A DNA stretch of 64,000 nt from the NCBI GenBank assembly GCA_964496595.1, contig CAZCAI010000001.1, forward strand, positions 52,193 through 116,192. The letters are read 5' to 3'. This DNA comes from JAAAOZ01 sp964496595. GTDB lineage: Bacteria > Chloroflexota > Anaerolineae > B4-G1 > SLSP01. A program made the position numbers and the translations under genes. Below are positions 1-8,542 of the stretch, in pieces. Every line of letters begins with the position of its first letter. Within the stretch, counting starts at the first letter, position 1. Under the pieces are notes generated by a model. It did no database searches. It saw only the letters and a program-made list of their open reading frames with translations, and was not told the DNA's origin.

Positions 1-1
1 G

Positions 2-211
2 TATGCCGCCTTGGCGTATGCCTTGGAGCTTTTGGCCTGTGTCAAGCACCAGGCCACGTGTGGACAAGAGTGTCAGGATCGCGCCGCCGGCTTGCTCCCG
101 GCATTGGTATCCGCGCTTCCCCCCGCGATGGTGGCCGCGTGCTGGCAGCGGGGACAGGCTAAGACGTTGGACGCGATGGTGACGGAAATCCTGGCGGATC
201 ATCTGGTGTGA
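2..211 (+). CDS. C-terminal fragment of an unidentified helical (TPR-like) protein
   Basis: The reading frame is already open at the left edge and ends with TGA at 209-211, so only the last ~69 residues of a longer protein are visible. They are Ala/Leu-rich and helical. The ending, with a Trp-x-x-Gly-x-x-x-x-Leu-Asp pattern (ACWQRGQAKTLDAMV), resembles the tails of TPR-containing ATPase or LuxR/SARP-type regulators that are common in Chloroflexota. That similarity is from memory and is weak. No catalytic motif lies in the visible part. The gene converges on the large minus-strand gene that ends at 271. Confidence 0.35.
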   Translation, partial: YAALAYALELLACVKHQATCGQECQDRAAGLLPALVSALPPAMVAACWQRGQAKTLDAMVTEILADHLV

Positions 212-222
212 GGGGCGGGCCG

Positions 223-254
223 CCATCCGGGAAGCTGATCAGCTTCCCGGATGG
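223..254. repeat. Perfect 32-bp palindrome between convergent genes
   Basis: The sequence is exactly self-complementary around a central GATC, with arms CCATCCGGGAAGCT and AGCTTCCCGGATGG. It sits between the stop codons of the plus-strand gene (211) and the minus-strand gene (271), so it could act as a bidirectional transcript end. Neither side has a T-run, so a classical intrinsic terminator is not supported. It may instead be an intergenic repeat of the REP type. Confidence 0.7.
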
Positions 255-270
255 TCTGCCTGGTTGGGCG

Positions 271-3200
271 CTATCTGGCGCGATGCCTCACGGCCCTTTC
301 TTCTACTGGAGAAAGCTCGCCCGGCGTGGGCGGATAGCGCTCGCGGAAATCCTCGGCGCAGTTGTCGTGATCGTAGTAGGGCGGGTGACGCTCCAGCGAG
401 GCGCTGGATACCGCGACGCCGGGGTGGGGCGCGACGCCGGGATAGGTCGCATCCCCCCAGACGAGGACATCCACCGGCGTGTCATCCGGTCCCAGCAACA
501 GCACCTGATCCCCGTCATTGCGAAGCCCCCACGTAGCCCATTCCTGGCCCCAGGGCGTGTAGCGAATCATATCGGTGACGCTGGTGGTGTGGTACATCTC
601 GAAGTTGGCTTCGGGCACCTCGGAGGCGTTCACCGCCACGACGATGACGCCCTGTGGCGGTATTTCTGCGCCGGGCGGGAATTGGAACATCACCTCGGCC
701 CGATCCGGCGTCTCGGCGTCGCCGATTTTGTAGGGGTGAAGATCGATGGTTTCCGGGGTGGGATTGTACAATTCGACCCACTCTTGCCCCACGTTGGACG
801 CGCCCGGCGTGTAGAAGACCTCGCTGATCACTAAGTAATCGACGGGCGGCGGCGGCGGTGTGTAGTTGTGCATCACCAAGGGAAGGTAGATCGGAGTGGC
901 CTGCCCCCAATCGAACCGGAACATTCGGAGCAGATAATCATAGACCCCCTCGGATTGGATCTGAATCGCGACCTCGCGGTTAAGCTTGCTGGAGGTCTCG
1001 CTGCCGTTGATCGAGCCGAGATGGACGTACTGCCCCTCGTCCTGCAAGTCGACCAGCACCATCTTGATGTGAATCCCCTCGCCGGTGGCGTCGCCGGACG
1101 CCGCCTGGAGATTGAGATTTTCCTCGCGGGCAATGCGCCGGACGTAGCTGATGGTCTCGCGACTCTCGATGGGCGCCTCTTCGGTGTAGGGCGCGAAGTT
1201 CTTCCCGTTGACCAGGATCCGCACCTCAGCGCCCCGGCGCGCTGCATCGATGTAGGCTTTCATCCGCAGATTCGGGCTATTGCCCCACGTGGCGTATTCA
1301 TAGAGCTGCTCTACGTAGACCTTATCCCCGGCGCCCGCGCGCCCGACCAGGCCCAGGAGCGCGTCGTTTTGGCGCAGCGCCGCCTCTGGCGCGGTGAGCA
1401 ACTCGAAGGGAAAGGTCCCGTGCAAGACCAACGGCTGGCTGAACCGAACTGTGTAGGTCATCGCGTCCGGCTGCGCCAGATCGACCATCTCCGGCGTCGG
1501 TGGGCCGTATTTATCCACGAAGGCCGTATTCCAGCGCACCAGATCGTTGTGATGCGCCGGATCTAAATCCAGGTCGAAGATCGTGCGCGCGCGCTCCACC
1601 ACCGACGGCGCGGTGGTCGCGATCACAGCGCCCCGCGAACCGTAGGTGCCGTTGCTTTTGTCATCGCCGGGGAGACCGCCCCAGGTGAAATTCTGAGAGC
1701 TGACCACGGCCCACGTATCGTCCACGATGATAAGCTTGGCGTGCAGGTACTTGTAACGGTTGAAGATCCGATCGGGGATGGGAATGCTTTCATCTGTCTC
1801 GTGGGCCATAAACCAGCACGCGCCGCCGGCCGCCTCGATCTGCTGGCAGGCGTAGAGTTCCGTGTGCCAGTCGGTGTTGTTCCACCCGCCGACGATCCCG
1901 CCCTCCAGCAGGAGCGTCACGCTCACGCCCGCTTCCGCTTTTTGGACCAGCGCCTCGACGAGGCTGGGATGGCGTAGGGAGTACATCTCGATGGCGATGC
2001 TCTCCTCCGCCCGCATCAGCGTCTCCGAGATGACCTCGAAGGCGTTGTCCGGCGCGATGCCGACGACGATGGTCGCCGTCTCGGTGGCCGTGAGCGGCCA
2101 GAAGAGGGGATCGAGGTCCCAGCCGGGATAGCGCACGCGGCGACCGTGCGTGATGTTGCCGGTGGTCTGGAGCCAATCGGCGGCGGTGTCGGTGTCGGCG
2201 ATGGGCAGGCCGGTCGCTTCGTCGGGAATGCGGGCGAGGATCTGCCCCTCCTCGCGACCCACGCCATACGGCGCGACGCCCGGCCCTGTCCAGCCGGCGA
2301 TGGGCGTCTTCCCCGCTTTGTAGACCATCGCGTCAACGATGATTTCGTCCGCGTCGCGCAAGAGCACCTCATCCCCGCTGTCATTCGTCAAGCCGGGACT
2401 CGTGAACCAGTCATCACCTAGCGCGTAATCCGGCGGGAAGCCAAAGGCGGCGGCGAAGCCCATGATCTCTTTGGCCAGCCAGACGCGCTGCTGGCGCTCG
2501 AGCGTCATTGTGGGGATCGGATGGCACTCGTACGCATCACTTTTGTCCCTGCACAGTTCCCATCCGGCGAGCGTGGCCGGCGCCGTGCCGACGTTGATCA
2601 ATTGGACGGCCTCGCCTGCCGGCTCCGGCGCGTAGCCGTCGTAGAGCACGCCGTTGATGAGCACCCGCGGCTCGCCGACCTGGGTCGTCCAGGCGGCGGC
2701 ATCGTTGTCGGGGTGGGGATCATCGCTGGCCGTCGTCGCGGCAAGATGATAGGTGAGCAGGCCGGCGGCCTCGGCGGAGATGTGGACGCTCACGGTGAGC
2801 GGGACCGTCGCGCCCGGTGCGAGATCGCCCACGCGCCAGATCAGCTTTCCGGGCGGGTGCATCTGGATCGTGCCATAGTTGGGCGTGTGACCGACGACTG
2901 TCGCCTCGGCGGGGTAGGTGTAGGTGAGCGCCACGTTATCCGCGCGCAGCTCGCCCACATTCGCCACGGTGAGATCGTAGCGCTGCGTCGAGCCAGCCGT
3001 CGCCGTGACGGGGCCGGTCAATGCGACAGCGACATCGGCGGCGATGGGGCTGACGGTCGTGGTGCAGCGCGCGCTCGTGTACGGCGCGGGCGAAGGCGTG
3101 CGCGTCGTCGCCGTGATCCGGTTGACGAGGTCGCCGCCCGGCGCTGTGGGCGCGACCTGGCCTATCACCGTGATGGCGTAGGGTGTGCCGGTCATCACCG

Positions 3201-4062
3201 CGCCGAGATCCCAGTGCAAAGCGCCCGCGGCTTGGGTGAACGTAAACTCACTGCTCTGGGTGATGAAGTGGACGTCGGCGGGGAGGGTGTCCGTCAGGCG
3301 CGTCTGCTCGGCGATATGGCCGCCGGTGTTGGTGAGCGTGACGTGGTAAGTGATGACCTCGCCCGCCGTGCGCGTGATCGGCCCGCTCTTGCGGATCTGC
3401 AGCTCGGCCCGCTCCTGAAACGGAATCACATAGACGGAGTTCCGCGCTTTCGGCGTCCCCAGGATGGAATTTCCGTCGGCGTCGAGGCCGTTGATTGTGA
3501 CGCCGTCGTTGGTCGCCCAATTGTCTGATGTGTCGGGCAGCGTCGGGTCGATGCGCTCCATCGTGATCCTTGCATCTTTATTGCCAGCCGGCCAGGTCCC
3601 GCCATCGGCGTTGGCCGTGTCGATGATTTCATCGACGGCATTGGTGAGCGTGAGGATTTCGCCATCATTGCTGAGACCATAGCCGAATCCAGTTGTTAAA
3701 TTTGCAGGGATGTCGGCGACCGTCTCGTCATTTGTACGCTCGATAAGATAAAAGCCTTGAGGGGCGATCTTTCCTATAAGATCAAGGGTCATACCATCGT
3801 TGCTTGTGATCCGCCAACCGTCCAAGGTGATTGTCGCCGCCGTCGTGTTGTATAATTCGATCCACTCATCGGAGGCCGATGCTGCTGTTCCCATCCACGC
3901 TACCTCATTGATGACGACCTCGCGCGTCGCATCTGTTGCCGCCGGCAATGCCGCCTGCACGGTCGCCTGCGAGGTGGGGGCGAGCATCACACTCAAGGTT
4001 ACCCAGATCAACAAAAGTCCGCCAACTACGGCTAACATCATCCGACATCCACGGGTTTGCAT
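271..4062 (-). CDS. Secreted phospholipase D-like protein with lamin-tail and DUF11 domains
   Basis: This 1263-residue protein starts with a hydrophobic export signal (about residues 8-33) and has an AGAGGAG Shine-Dalgarno just before the ATG. Three lamin-tail (LTD) domains are recognisable near residues 45-150, 465-600 and 1075-1250 by their INEVAW/ISEVFY and EWVELYN signatures. Two DUF11-type Ig-like repeats lie at about 215-460. In between are two phospholipase-D HKD motifs: HAKLIIVDD near residue 773 and IHIKMVLVD near 998. PLD proteins need both, so the active site looks complete. The family hydrolyses phosphodiesters in lipids or nucleic acids; which substrate is used here is unknown. 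The export signal and adhesive domains imply action outside the cell. It is divergent from glgA. Confidence 0.8.
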   Translation of the reverse strand: MQTRGCRMMLAVVGGLLLIWVTLSVMLAPTSQATVQAALPAATDATREVVINEVAWMGTAASASDEWIELYNTTAATITLDGWRITSNDGMTLDLIGKIAPQGFYLIERTNDETVADIPANLTTGFGYGLSNDGEILTLTNAVDEIIDTANADGGTWPAGNKDARITMERIDPTLPDTSDNWATNDGVTINGLDADGNSILGTPKARNSVYVIPFQERAELQIRKSGPITRTAGEVITYHVTLTNTGGHIAEQTRLTDTLPADVHFITQSSEFTFTQAAGALHWDLGAVMTGTPYAITVIGQVAPTAPGGDLVNRITATTRTPSPAPYTSARCTTTVSPIAADVAVALTGPVTATAGSTQRYDLTVANVGELRADNVALTYTYPAEATVVGHTPNYGTIQMHPPGKLIWRVGDLAPGATVPLTVSVHISAEAAGLLTYHLAATTASDDPHPDNDAAAWTTQVGEPRVLINGVLYDGYAPEPAGEAVQLINVGTAPATLAGWELCRDKSDAYECHPIPTMTLERQQRVWLAKEIMGFAAAFGFPPDYALGDDWFTSPGLTNDSGDEVLLRDADEIIVDAMVYKAGKTPIAGWTGPGVAPYGVGREEGQILARIPDEATGLPIADTDTAADWLQTTGNITHGRRVRYPGWDLDPLFWPLTATETATIVVGIAPDNAFEVISETLMRAEESIAIEMYSLRHPSLVEALVQKAEAGVSVTLLLEGGIVGGWNNTDWHTELYACQQIEAAGGACWFMAHETDESIPIPDRIFNRYKYLHAKLIIVDDTWAVVSSQNFTWGGLPGDDKSNGTYGSRGAVIATTAPSVVERARTIFDLDLDPAHHNDLVRWNTAFVDKYGPPTPEMVDLAQPDAMTYTVRFSQPLVLHGTFPFELLTAPEAALRQNDALLGLVGRAGAGDKVYVEQLYEYATWGNSPNLRMKAYIDAARRGAEVRILVNGKNFAPYTEEAPIESRETISYVRRIAREENLNLQAASGDATGEGIHIKMVLVDLQDEGQYVHLGSINGSETSSKLNREVAIQIQSEGVYDYLLRMFRFDWGQATPIYLPLVMHNYTPPPPPVDYLVISEVFYTPGASNVGQEWVELYNPTPETIDLHPYKIGDAETPDRAEVMFQFPPGAEIPPQGVIVVAVNASEVPEANFEMYHTTSVTDMIRYTPWGQEWATWGLRNDGDQVLLLGPDDTPVDVLVWGDATYPGVAPHPGVAVSSASLERHPPYYDHDNCAEDFRERYPPTPGELSPVEERAVRHRAR

Positions 4063-4134
4063 ATTTTTCTCTCCTCTGTTTGATATTTTTGTGAGATTGC
4101 GGTCGATTCTGCATCCTATGATACATCAATCCCG

Positions 4135-4162
4135 TTGCTCTTTCAACGAAGTCGGCTATAAT
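4135..4162 (+). promoter_or_regulatory. Sigma-70-type promoter for glgA
   Basis: TTGCTC (4135-4140) and TATAAT (4157-4162) are separated by 16 bp. Transcription would start near 4169 and leave a leader of about 37 nt ahead of the glgA ATG at 4206, including its GGAGGA ribosome-binding site. Confidence 0.65.
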
Positions 4163-4205
4163 TAAGGTAGATGTTGGTTGTTGCGCTTGAATGCGGAGGA
4201 TGTAT

Positions 4206-5666
4206 ATGAAAGATAATTTGAAGGTTCTGTTCATCGCTGCGGAAGCGCTGCCCTTTGCCAAAGTAGGGGGCTTGGCGGATGTAGCCAGCGCGTTGCCCAA
4301 AGCCCTGCGCGAGGTGGGCGTCGATGCGCGGCTGTTGATCCCGCGCTATGGCAACATTCGCAGTAAGGATTACGACTTCCATCGTATCGGGAACTCCATC
4401 CCCGTGCCGGCCGGCCCCAGTGAGGAGCGCGTTCACTTGCTTCAGACCACCTCCGATGATGTGCCGGTCTATCTCATCTGGGATGATCACTACTTTTCCG
4501 CGCGCGAGAAGGTCTACGGATTCCGAGATGACCCCATGCGCTTTGTCTTCTTCTCCCGCGCGGTGATCGCGGCGCTGAAGGCCCTCGATTGGACGCCGGA
4601 TATCATCCATGCCAACGATTGGCACACCGGCCCCGTGCCCACCTGGCTTGACATCTACGGGCGGGATGAAGCGCCCTACAAGGACATCGCCACGCTCTTC
4701 ACCATCCACAACCTGGCCTATCAGGGCATCTGCGGGCGTTTGTTGCTGACCTTTGGACAGATGGAAGACGTTCCGCACCTGCGGGTCGAGCCGCCCGGCC
4801 AGATCAACTGGATGGCGCAGGGCATCGCGCACGCCGATCTCATTAGCACGGTCAGCTCCGCCTACGCGCGCGAAATCCTCCAGGAAGATTCGGGGATGGG
4901 GCTGGCGAGCTTGCTCCAACAGCGTGAGGATCGTTTCTTTGGGATTCTCAGCGGCATCGATGTCGAACGGTGGAATCCCGATACCGATGGGGCGCTCCCA
5001 CAGACCTTTGATGTCGATTCCTTGAAGATGCGCCTGGTCAACAAGGCCGCGTTGCAGCGCGATCTGCGGCTAAACGGGCGCGCGGATGTGCCGCTGCTCG
5101 GTATGGTGAGCCGCTTGGACAACATCAAGGGCTTGGATCTGCTGTTGGCGGCGCTGGAGACGCTCTTAGATGAGCATGATCTGGAGTTTGTGCTGCTGGG
5201 GACGGGCGAGCCGGTCTACGAGGAGAAATTCCAGGCGCTCCAGGCCCGCTTCCCGGATAATGTCCGCGTGTTGATCAAATTCGACGAGCGCACTGCCCGT
5301 CACATCTACGGCGGGGTGGATGCCTTCGTGATGCCGAGCCGGTCGGAGCCCAGCAGTGTGAGCGTGATGACGGCGATGCGCTACGGCGCGGCGCCCATCG
5401 TGCGTGCGACCGGCGGTCTGGCCGATATCGTGGTCGATGCCGACGCGCAGAAAGATCGCGGCGTGGGGTTTGTGTTTGAGGGTTACGATGTGCGCTCGCT
5501 ATTGGATGCCATACAGCGTGCCAGCGCTGCCTACGCCGATCGCGAGCGTTGGCAGCGCATTCAGCGGCGCGCGATGGAGATGGACTTCTCTTGGAACGCC
5601 TCCGCGCAGGCCTACGTCGATCTGTATCAGCGCGCCCTGGTCTTGCATCAGCAGAAGAGATCATAA
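4206..5666 (+). CDS. glgA: Glycogen (starch) synthase, GT5
   Basis: The predicted 486-residue enzyme transfers glucose from an activated sugar nucleotide onto growing alpha-1,4-glucan. The N-terminal KVGGL motif (K19), which contacts the nucleotide-sugar phosphate in GlgA, is intact. HANDWHTGPVPTWL and TIHNLAYQG are typical of the N-terminal Rossmann domain. The C-terminal acidic motif SRSEPSS...AMRYGAAPI matches the GT5 E-x7-E region, although the usual Pro-Cys-Gly-Leu is replaced by Ser-Ser-Val. The ATG at 4206 is chosen because GGAGGA lies 5 nt upstream; an upstream in-frame ATG at 4191 would overlap that site. A GH57 enzyme follows, which fits storage-glucan metabolism. Confidence 0.88.
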   Translation: MKDNLKVLFIAAEALPFAKVGGLADVASALPKALREVGVDARLLIPRYGNIRSKDYDFHRIGNSIPVPAGPSEERVHLLQTTSDDVPVYLIWDDHYFSAREKVYGFRDDPMRFVFFSRAVIAALKALDWTPDIIHANDWHTGPVPTWLDIYGRDEAPYKDIATLFTIHNLAYQGICGRLLLTFGQMEDVPHLRVEPPGQINWMAQGIAHADLISTVSSAYAREILQEDSGMGLASLLQQREDRFFGILSGIDVERWNPDTDGALPQTFDVDSLKMRLVNKAALQRDLRLNGRADVPLLGMVSRLDNIKGLDLLLAALETLLDEHDLEFVLLGTGEPVYEEKFQALQARFPDNVRVLIKFDERTARHIYGGVDAFVMPSRSEPSSVSVMTAMRYGAAPIVRATGGLADIVVDADAQKDRGVGFVFEGYDVRSLLDAIQRASAAYADRERWQRIQRRAMEMDFSWNASAQAYVDLYQRALVLHQQKRS

Positions 5667-5695
5667 CGCGACCTATTGAGTCAGAACCGTGCTTT

Positions 5696-5724
5696 CACCC
5701 TCGGAGACACTATCTCCGAGGGTG
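5696..5724 (+). terminator. Hairpin after glgA
   Basis: CACCCTCGGAGA and TCTCCGAGGGTG form a perfect 12-bp stem with a 5-nt loop, 30 bp past the glgA stop. Only a short TTG follows rather than a T-run, so termination may be weak and the GH57 gene could still be read through. Confidence 0.5.
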
Positions 5725-5762
5725 TTGAGTGCGACATTTAGAATAAGAGAGTAAAGGATTTT

Positions 5763-7361
5763 ATGAGAGCTGATAAGCCTCTACTGTGTATCCACGGTCA
5801 TTTTTACCAACCGCCACGTGAAAACCCCTTCACCGGCGCATACCGCTATGAACCCACGGCGGCGCCGTTCCCCAATTGGAATGCTCGCATCACCCGCGAA
5901 TGTTACGATCCCAACGCCAGCGTTGGCAACTTTCAGCGCATTAGCTTTAACTTGGGCGGCACCCTGGCGCGCTGGATGGATCTTGAGGGCCATTCGACCT
6001 ATGAGAAGATCGTCGCGGCGGTGCAGGCCTATCAGAGCGGCTACGGCGTCAGCAATGGGATCGCCCAATCCGTCCATCACACGATTTTGCCCCTGGCCCG
6101 GGGGCGTGATAAGCGCTGTCAGGTGCGCTGGGGCGTCGCCAGCTACAAACATCGTTTCGGCGCGCGGCCCGATGGCATCTGGCTTCCGGAGATGGCCGTC
6201 GATTATCAGACCTTGGAGGCGGTTGCCGAAACGGGTATCTGGTTCGTTATCCTCTCTCAGGAACAGGTGCGGGGGAATCTTTCCTATGGCGCGGGGCCGT
6301 ACAAAGTTCGTCTTTCCACTGGCCGCTTCCTCACAGTCTTTGTGCGCGATGCCGGGCTCTCAAATTACCTCTCGTTTAATATGCCCGCGGCGGATGATGC
6401 TCGCACCTGGATGAACGATGTTCTACGTGGGCGCTCGCCTGGATCATTGACGCTCATCGCGACGGATGGCGAGACCTTTGGTCATCATCACCGGCAGGGT
6501 GTGGAGGTGCTTCGACGCTTGACCACGCCGACGTTCCATGACGCCTACGAGGTGACGACCTTGAGTCGCTACCTTCGCCAGCAGCCGCCCGTGGGTGAGA
6601 TCGAGATCATCGAGAACACGGCGTGGAGTTGTAGCCACAATTTAGGGCGCTGGGCGACCGGTTGCCCTTGTACAGAGGGTTGCGGTCACTGGAAAGGGGC
6701 GCTGCGACGCGCTCTGGATAACCTCTCGCGGGAGATCGACGGTATCTACGCCGATGTCTTCCGCCGGCGCGATATCGCGCCGTGGCGCGTGCGAGATGAG
6801 TACATCAGCGTGCTGTTGGGCGAAATGGATGATGCGACCTTCTTGACCGAGCATCACTTAGGGCATCTCTCGACCATAGCGCAGCGGCGGATATTGAGTC
6901 TCTTGCGCTCCCAAGTGCATCGCCAGCGAATGTTTGCAAGCTGCGCCTTCTTCTTTGAGGATTTGGAGCGCATCGAGCCGCGCTATGCGATTGCCAATGC
7001 CGTGCAAGCGATGGCCTTGATTTCTTATGCGACCGGCGACGATCTCACGCGCTCGTTCCGGCGGGATTTGAGCGTCGCAGTGAGCCAGAACACGGGCCGC
7101 ACCGGCGCGCAAATCTTGGATGAGATTCTTGAGCGCGCCAATCTGGGGATCAGCCCGTTGGGCGGTGATATGGAATCGACGCGCCCGGAGGATTTAGAAG
7201 AGGCCCAGGATGCGAGTCCCGCCGCTTCGCCAGTAATAGAGGATATAGAGGATACGGACGCGGCTCTCTCCGAAGAAGTATCCGAACCGGCAGATGAATC
7301 GGCGGATGATGAAGCTGTCGTGAATGTCGAGACGACGTCGGACACAGAACCCTCGGTGTAA
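5763..7361 (+). CDS. Glycoside hydrolase family 57 protein (DUF3536 type)
   Basis: This 532-residue protein begins with LCIHGHFYQPPRENPF, the hallmark of GH57 alpha-amylase/4-alpha-glucanotransferase-like enzymes. The likely nucleophile is E143 in PDGIWLPEMAVD and the likely acid/base is D235 in ATDGETFGHHH. Both are present, so it should be active on an alpha-glucan; hydrolase or transferase cannot be decided by eye. A Cys-rich stretch (CSHNLGRWATGCPCTEGC) follows the catalytic half, as in the DUF3536 subfamily. The last ~60 residues are strongly acidic and low in complexity, an unusual tail. There is no signal peptide, so it acts in the cytoplasm. Its position just after glgA supports a role in glycogen turnover or branching. 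Confidence 0.82.
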   Translation: MRADKPLLCIHGHFYQPPRENPFTGAYRYEPTAAPFPNWNARITRECYDPNASVGNFQRISFNLGGTLARWMDLEGHSTYEKIVAAVQAYQSGYGVSNGIAQSVHHTILPLARGRDKRCQVRWGVASYKHRFGARPDGIWLPEMAVDYQTLEAVAETGIWFVILSQEQVRGNLSYGAGPYKVRLSTGRFLTVFVRDAGLSNYLSFNMPAADDARTWMNDVLRGRSPGSLTLIATDGETFGHHHRQGVEVLRRLTTPTFHDAYEVTTLSRYLRQQPPVGEIEIIENTAWSCSHNLGRWATGCPCTEGCGHWKGALRRALDNLSREIDGIYADVFRRRDIAPWRVRDEYISVLLGEMDDATFLTEHHLGHLSTIAQRRILSLLRSQVHRQRMFASCAFFFEDLERIEPRYAIANAVQAMALISYATGDDLTRSFRRDLSVAVSQNTGRTGAQILDEILERANLGISPLGGDMESTRPEDLEEAQDASPAASPVIEDIEDTDAALSEEVSEPADESADDEAVVNVETTSDTEPSV

Positions 7362-7398
7362 CCTTGCGGTGTAAGGTGTAGATCGAAACGCATTTTAG

Positions 7399-7434
7399 AG
7401 CACCTTCTGGTTTTTGCAGGAGGTGCTTTTCTTG
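7399..7434 (+). terminator. Rho-independent terminator after the GH57 gene
   Basis: AGCACCT (7399-7405) pairs with AGGTGCT (7421-7427), and the stem runs into a TTTTCTTG tail. It lies 38 bp after the GH57 stop and separates the glycogen genes from the ribokinase gene. Confidence 0.7.
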
Positions 7435-7459
7435 TCCTTCAATCGATGGAGTGTGGAAA

Positions 7460-8323
7460 ATGAGTGTGATCGTTTTAGGTAGCCTCAATATGGATTTAGT
7501 CGCTCGCGCGCCGCGCCTGCCCGCGCCGGGGGAGACCGTGACTGGATCGGCGTTCTCGACGGCGCCGGGCGGCAAGGGTGCGAATCAGGCCGTGGCTGCG
7601 GCGCGACTTGGCGCGCCCACTCGGATGGTCGGGCGCGTCGGCGCGGATGCGTATGGTGATGCCCTGCGCGCCAGCTTGCGCGCCGCCGGCGTGGATACGC
7701 GGCTCATCCAGACGGACAAGACAACCTCGACCGGCGTCGCCATCATCGCGGTGGACGACGCCGGTGAAAACAGCATCATCGTCATCCCCGGCGCGAACGG
7801 CGGACTGGACGGTACCGACGTCGCGCGACTTGACGATCATCTCGCCGGGGGCGATGTCCTGCTCTTGCAACTTGAGGCGCCGATGGCCGTTAACCTCGCG
7901 GCGGCCCGCGCTGCACACGAGCGGCGCGTCACGATCATCTTGGACCCCGCACCGGCGCAGGCGCTGCCGGATGAACTCTACTCCCTGGTCGATATCCTCA
8001 CACCCAACCAGGTCGAGGCCGCGCACCTCACCGGAATCACGATCAACGGCCGGGAGGATGCCGCCCGCGCCGCCGAGGCTCTGCTGGCGAAGGGCGCGCA
8101 CACAGTCATCGTCAAGCTGGGCGCAGCCGGCGCGCTCTACCGGAGCGCCGCTAGCCAGGGCTTCGCGCCGGCGTTTAAGGTTGCGGCGGTGGATACGGTT
8201 GCGGCGGGCGATGCTTTCAACGGCGGATTGGCCGCCGGGCTGAGCGCCGGTCATACACTGTCGGAGGCCGTGCGGCGGGGATGTGCGGTGGCAGCGTTGT
8301 CTGTGACGCGCAGCGGCGCGTAG
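7460..8323 (+). CDS. rbsK: Ribokinase, truncated by an in-frame amber codon
   Basis: The PfkB-family kinase phosphorylates ribose to ribose-5-phosphate. GGKGANQAVA near residue 39, the PANQ-like TPNQVEAAH and the catalytic D251 in AAGDAFNGG are all present. The ATG at 7460 follows GGAG by 8 nt. The frame stops at TAG (8321-8323) exactly where the family motif G-A-Q is expected. Reading past it, the same frame continues with SSMPTASEVRAFL and closes at TAG 8387-8389, which would give a normal 309-residue ribokinase. The visible product is 287 residues and lacks the last C-terminal segment, which helps form the monovalent-cation site. A CAG-to-TAG mutation, or a sequencing error, explains this most simply. 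Confidence 0.82.
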   Translation: MSVIVLGSLNMDLVARAPRLPAPGETVTGSAFSTAPGGKGANQAVAAARLGAPTRMVGRVGADAYGDALRASLRAAGVDTRLIQTDKTTSTGVAIIAVDDAGENSIIVIPGANGGLDGTDVARLDDHLAGGDVLLLQLEAPMAVNLAAARAAHERRVTIILDPAPAQALPDELYSLVDILTPNQVEAAHLTGITINGREDAARAAEALLAKGAHTVIVKLGAAGALYRSAASQGFAPAFKVAAVDTVAAGDAFNGGLAAGLSAGHTLSEAVRRGCAVAALSVTRSGA

Positions 8324-8378
8324 TCCTCGATGCCCACAGCCTCGGAGGTGAGGGCATTCTTAAATAATTCCGGCGTTG

Positions 8379-8465
8379 ATTTCGCGTAGTCATAAAGCGA
8401 TTTATGGAAAAAGGCTACTTCTTTGCTTTTCTGATTAAGGTAAAAATAGACTATGCGAAATAAAC
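8379..8465 (+). repeat. ~85-bp dispersed repeat, copy A, with terminal inverted repeats
   Basis: The element is bounded by ATTTCGCGTAGTC and GACTATGCGAAAT, a 13-bp inverted pair with one mismatch, and has an AT-rich interior. A second copy lies at 21222-21306 on the opposite strand. The two share the first 14 nt (ATTTCGCGTAGTCA) and about 25 nt at the right end (AAGGTAAAAATAGACTATG), with a few differences and small indels between. Both copies point towards the large membrane-protein gene that follows. The left end of this copy supplies the second ribokinase stop (8387-8389). It could be a MITE-like element or a shared cis-regulatory unit. Confidence 0.75.
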
Positions 8466-8542
8466 TGCCGCAGTACGGGCCTTATTTTGACCAGAGCCAG
8501 AGGTTGTCATTCCTTACCTTTGCGTTACAATCAATCGTATGA
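8453..8542 (+). other. Possible 29-codon upstream reading frame overlapping the next start
   Basis: An ATG inside the right end of repeat A opens a 29-codon frame whose TGA (8540-8542) overlaps the ATG of the large gene at 8539 in an ATGA arrangement. The peptide would begin MRNKLPQYGPYF. No clear ribosome-binding site precedes it, and a good promoter lies inside the frame, so it may be fortuitous. Confidence 0.2.
8504..8531 (+). promoter_or_regulatory. Sigma-70 promoter giving a leaderless transcript
   Basis: TTGTCA (8504-8509) and TACAAT (8526-8531) are 16 bp apart. The expected start site (about 8538) falls on the ATG at 8539, so the message of the following gene would have essentially no 5' leader. 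No Shine-Dalgarno is present. Confidence 0.65.

Noticed and set aside
2521..3528. Plus-strand open frame of 335 codons antisense to the phospholipase D gene
   Set aside because: It is rich in Arg, Gly and Val, has no domain or ribosome-binding site, and lies opposite a gene with clear domains.
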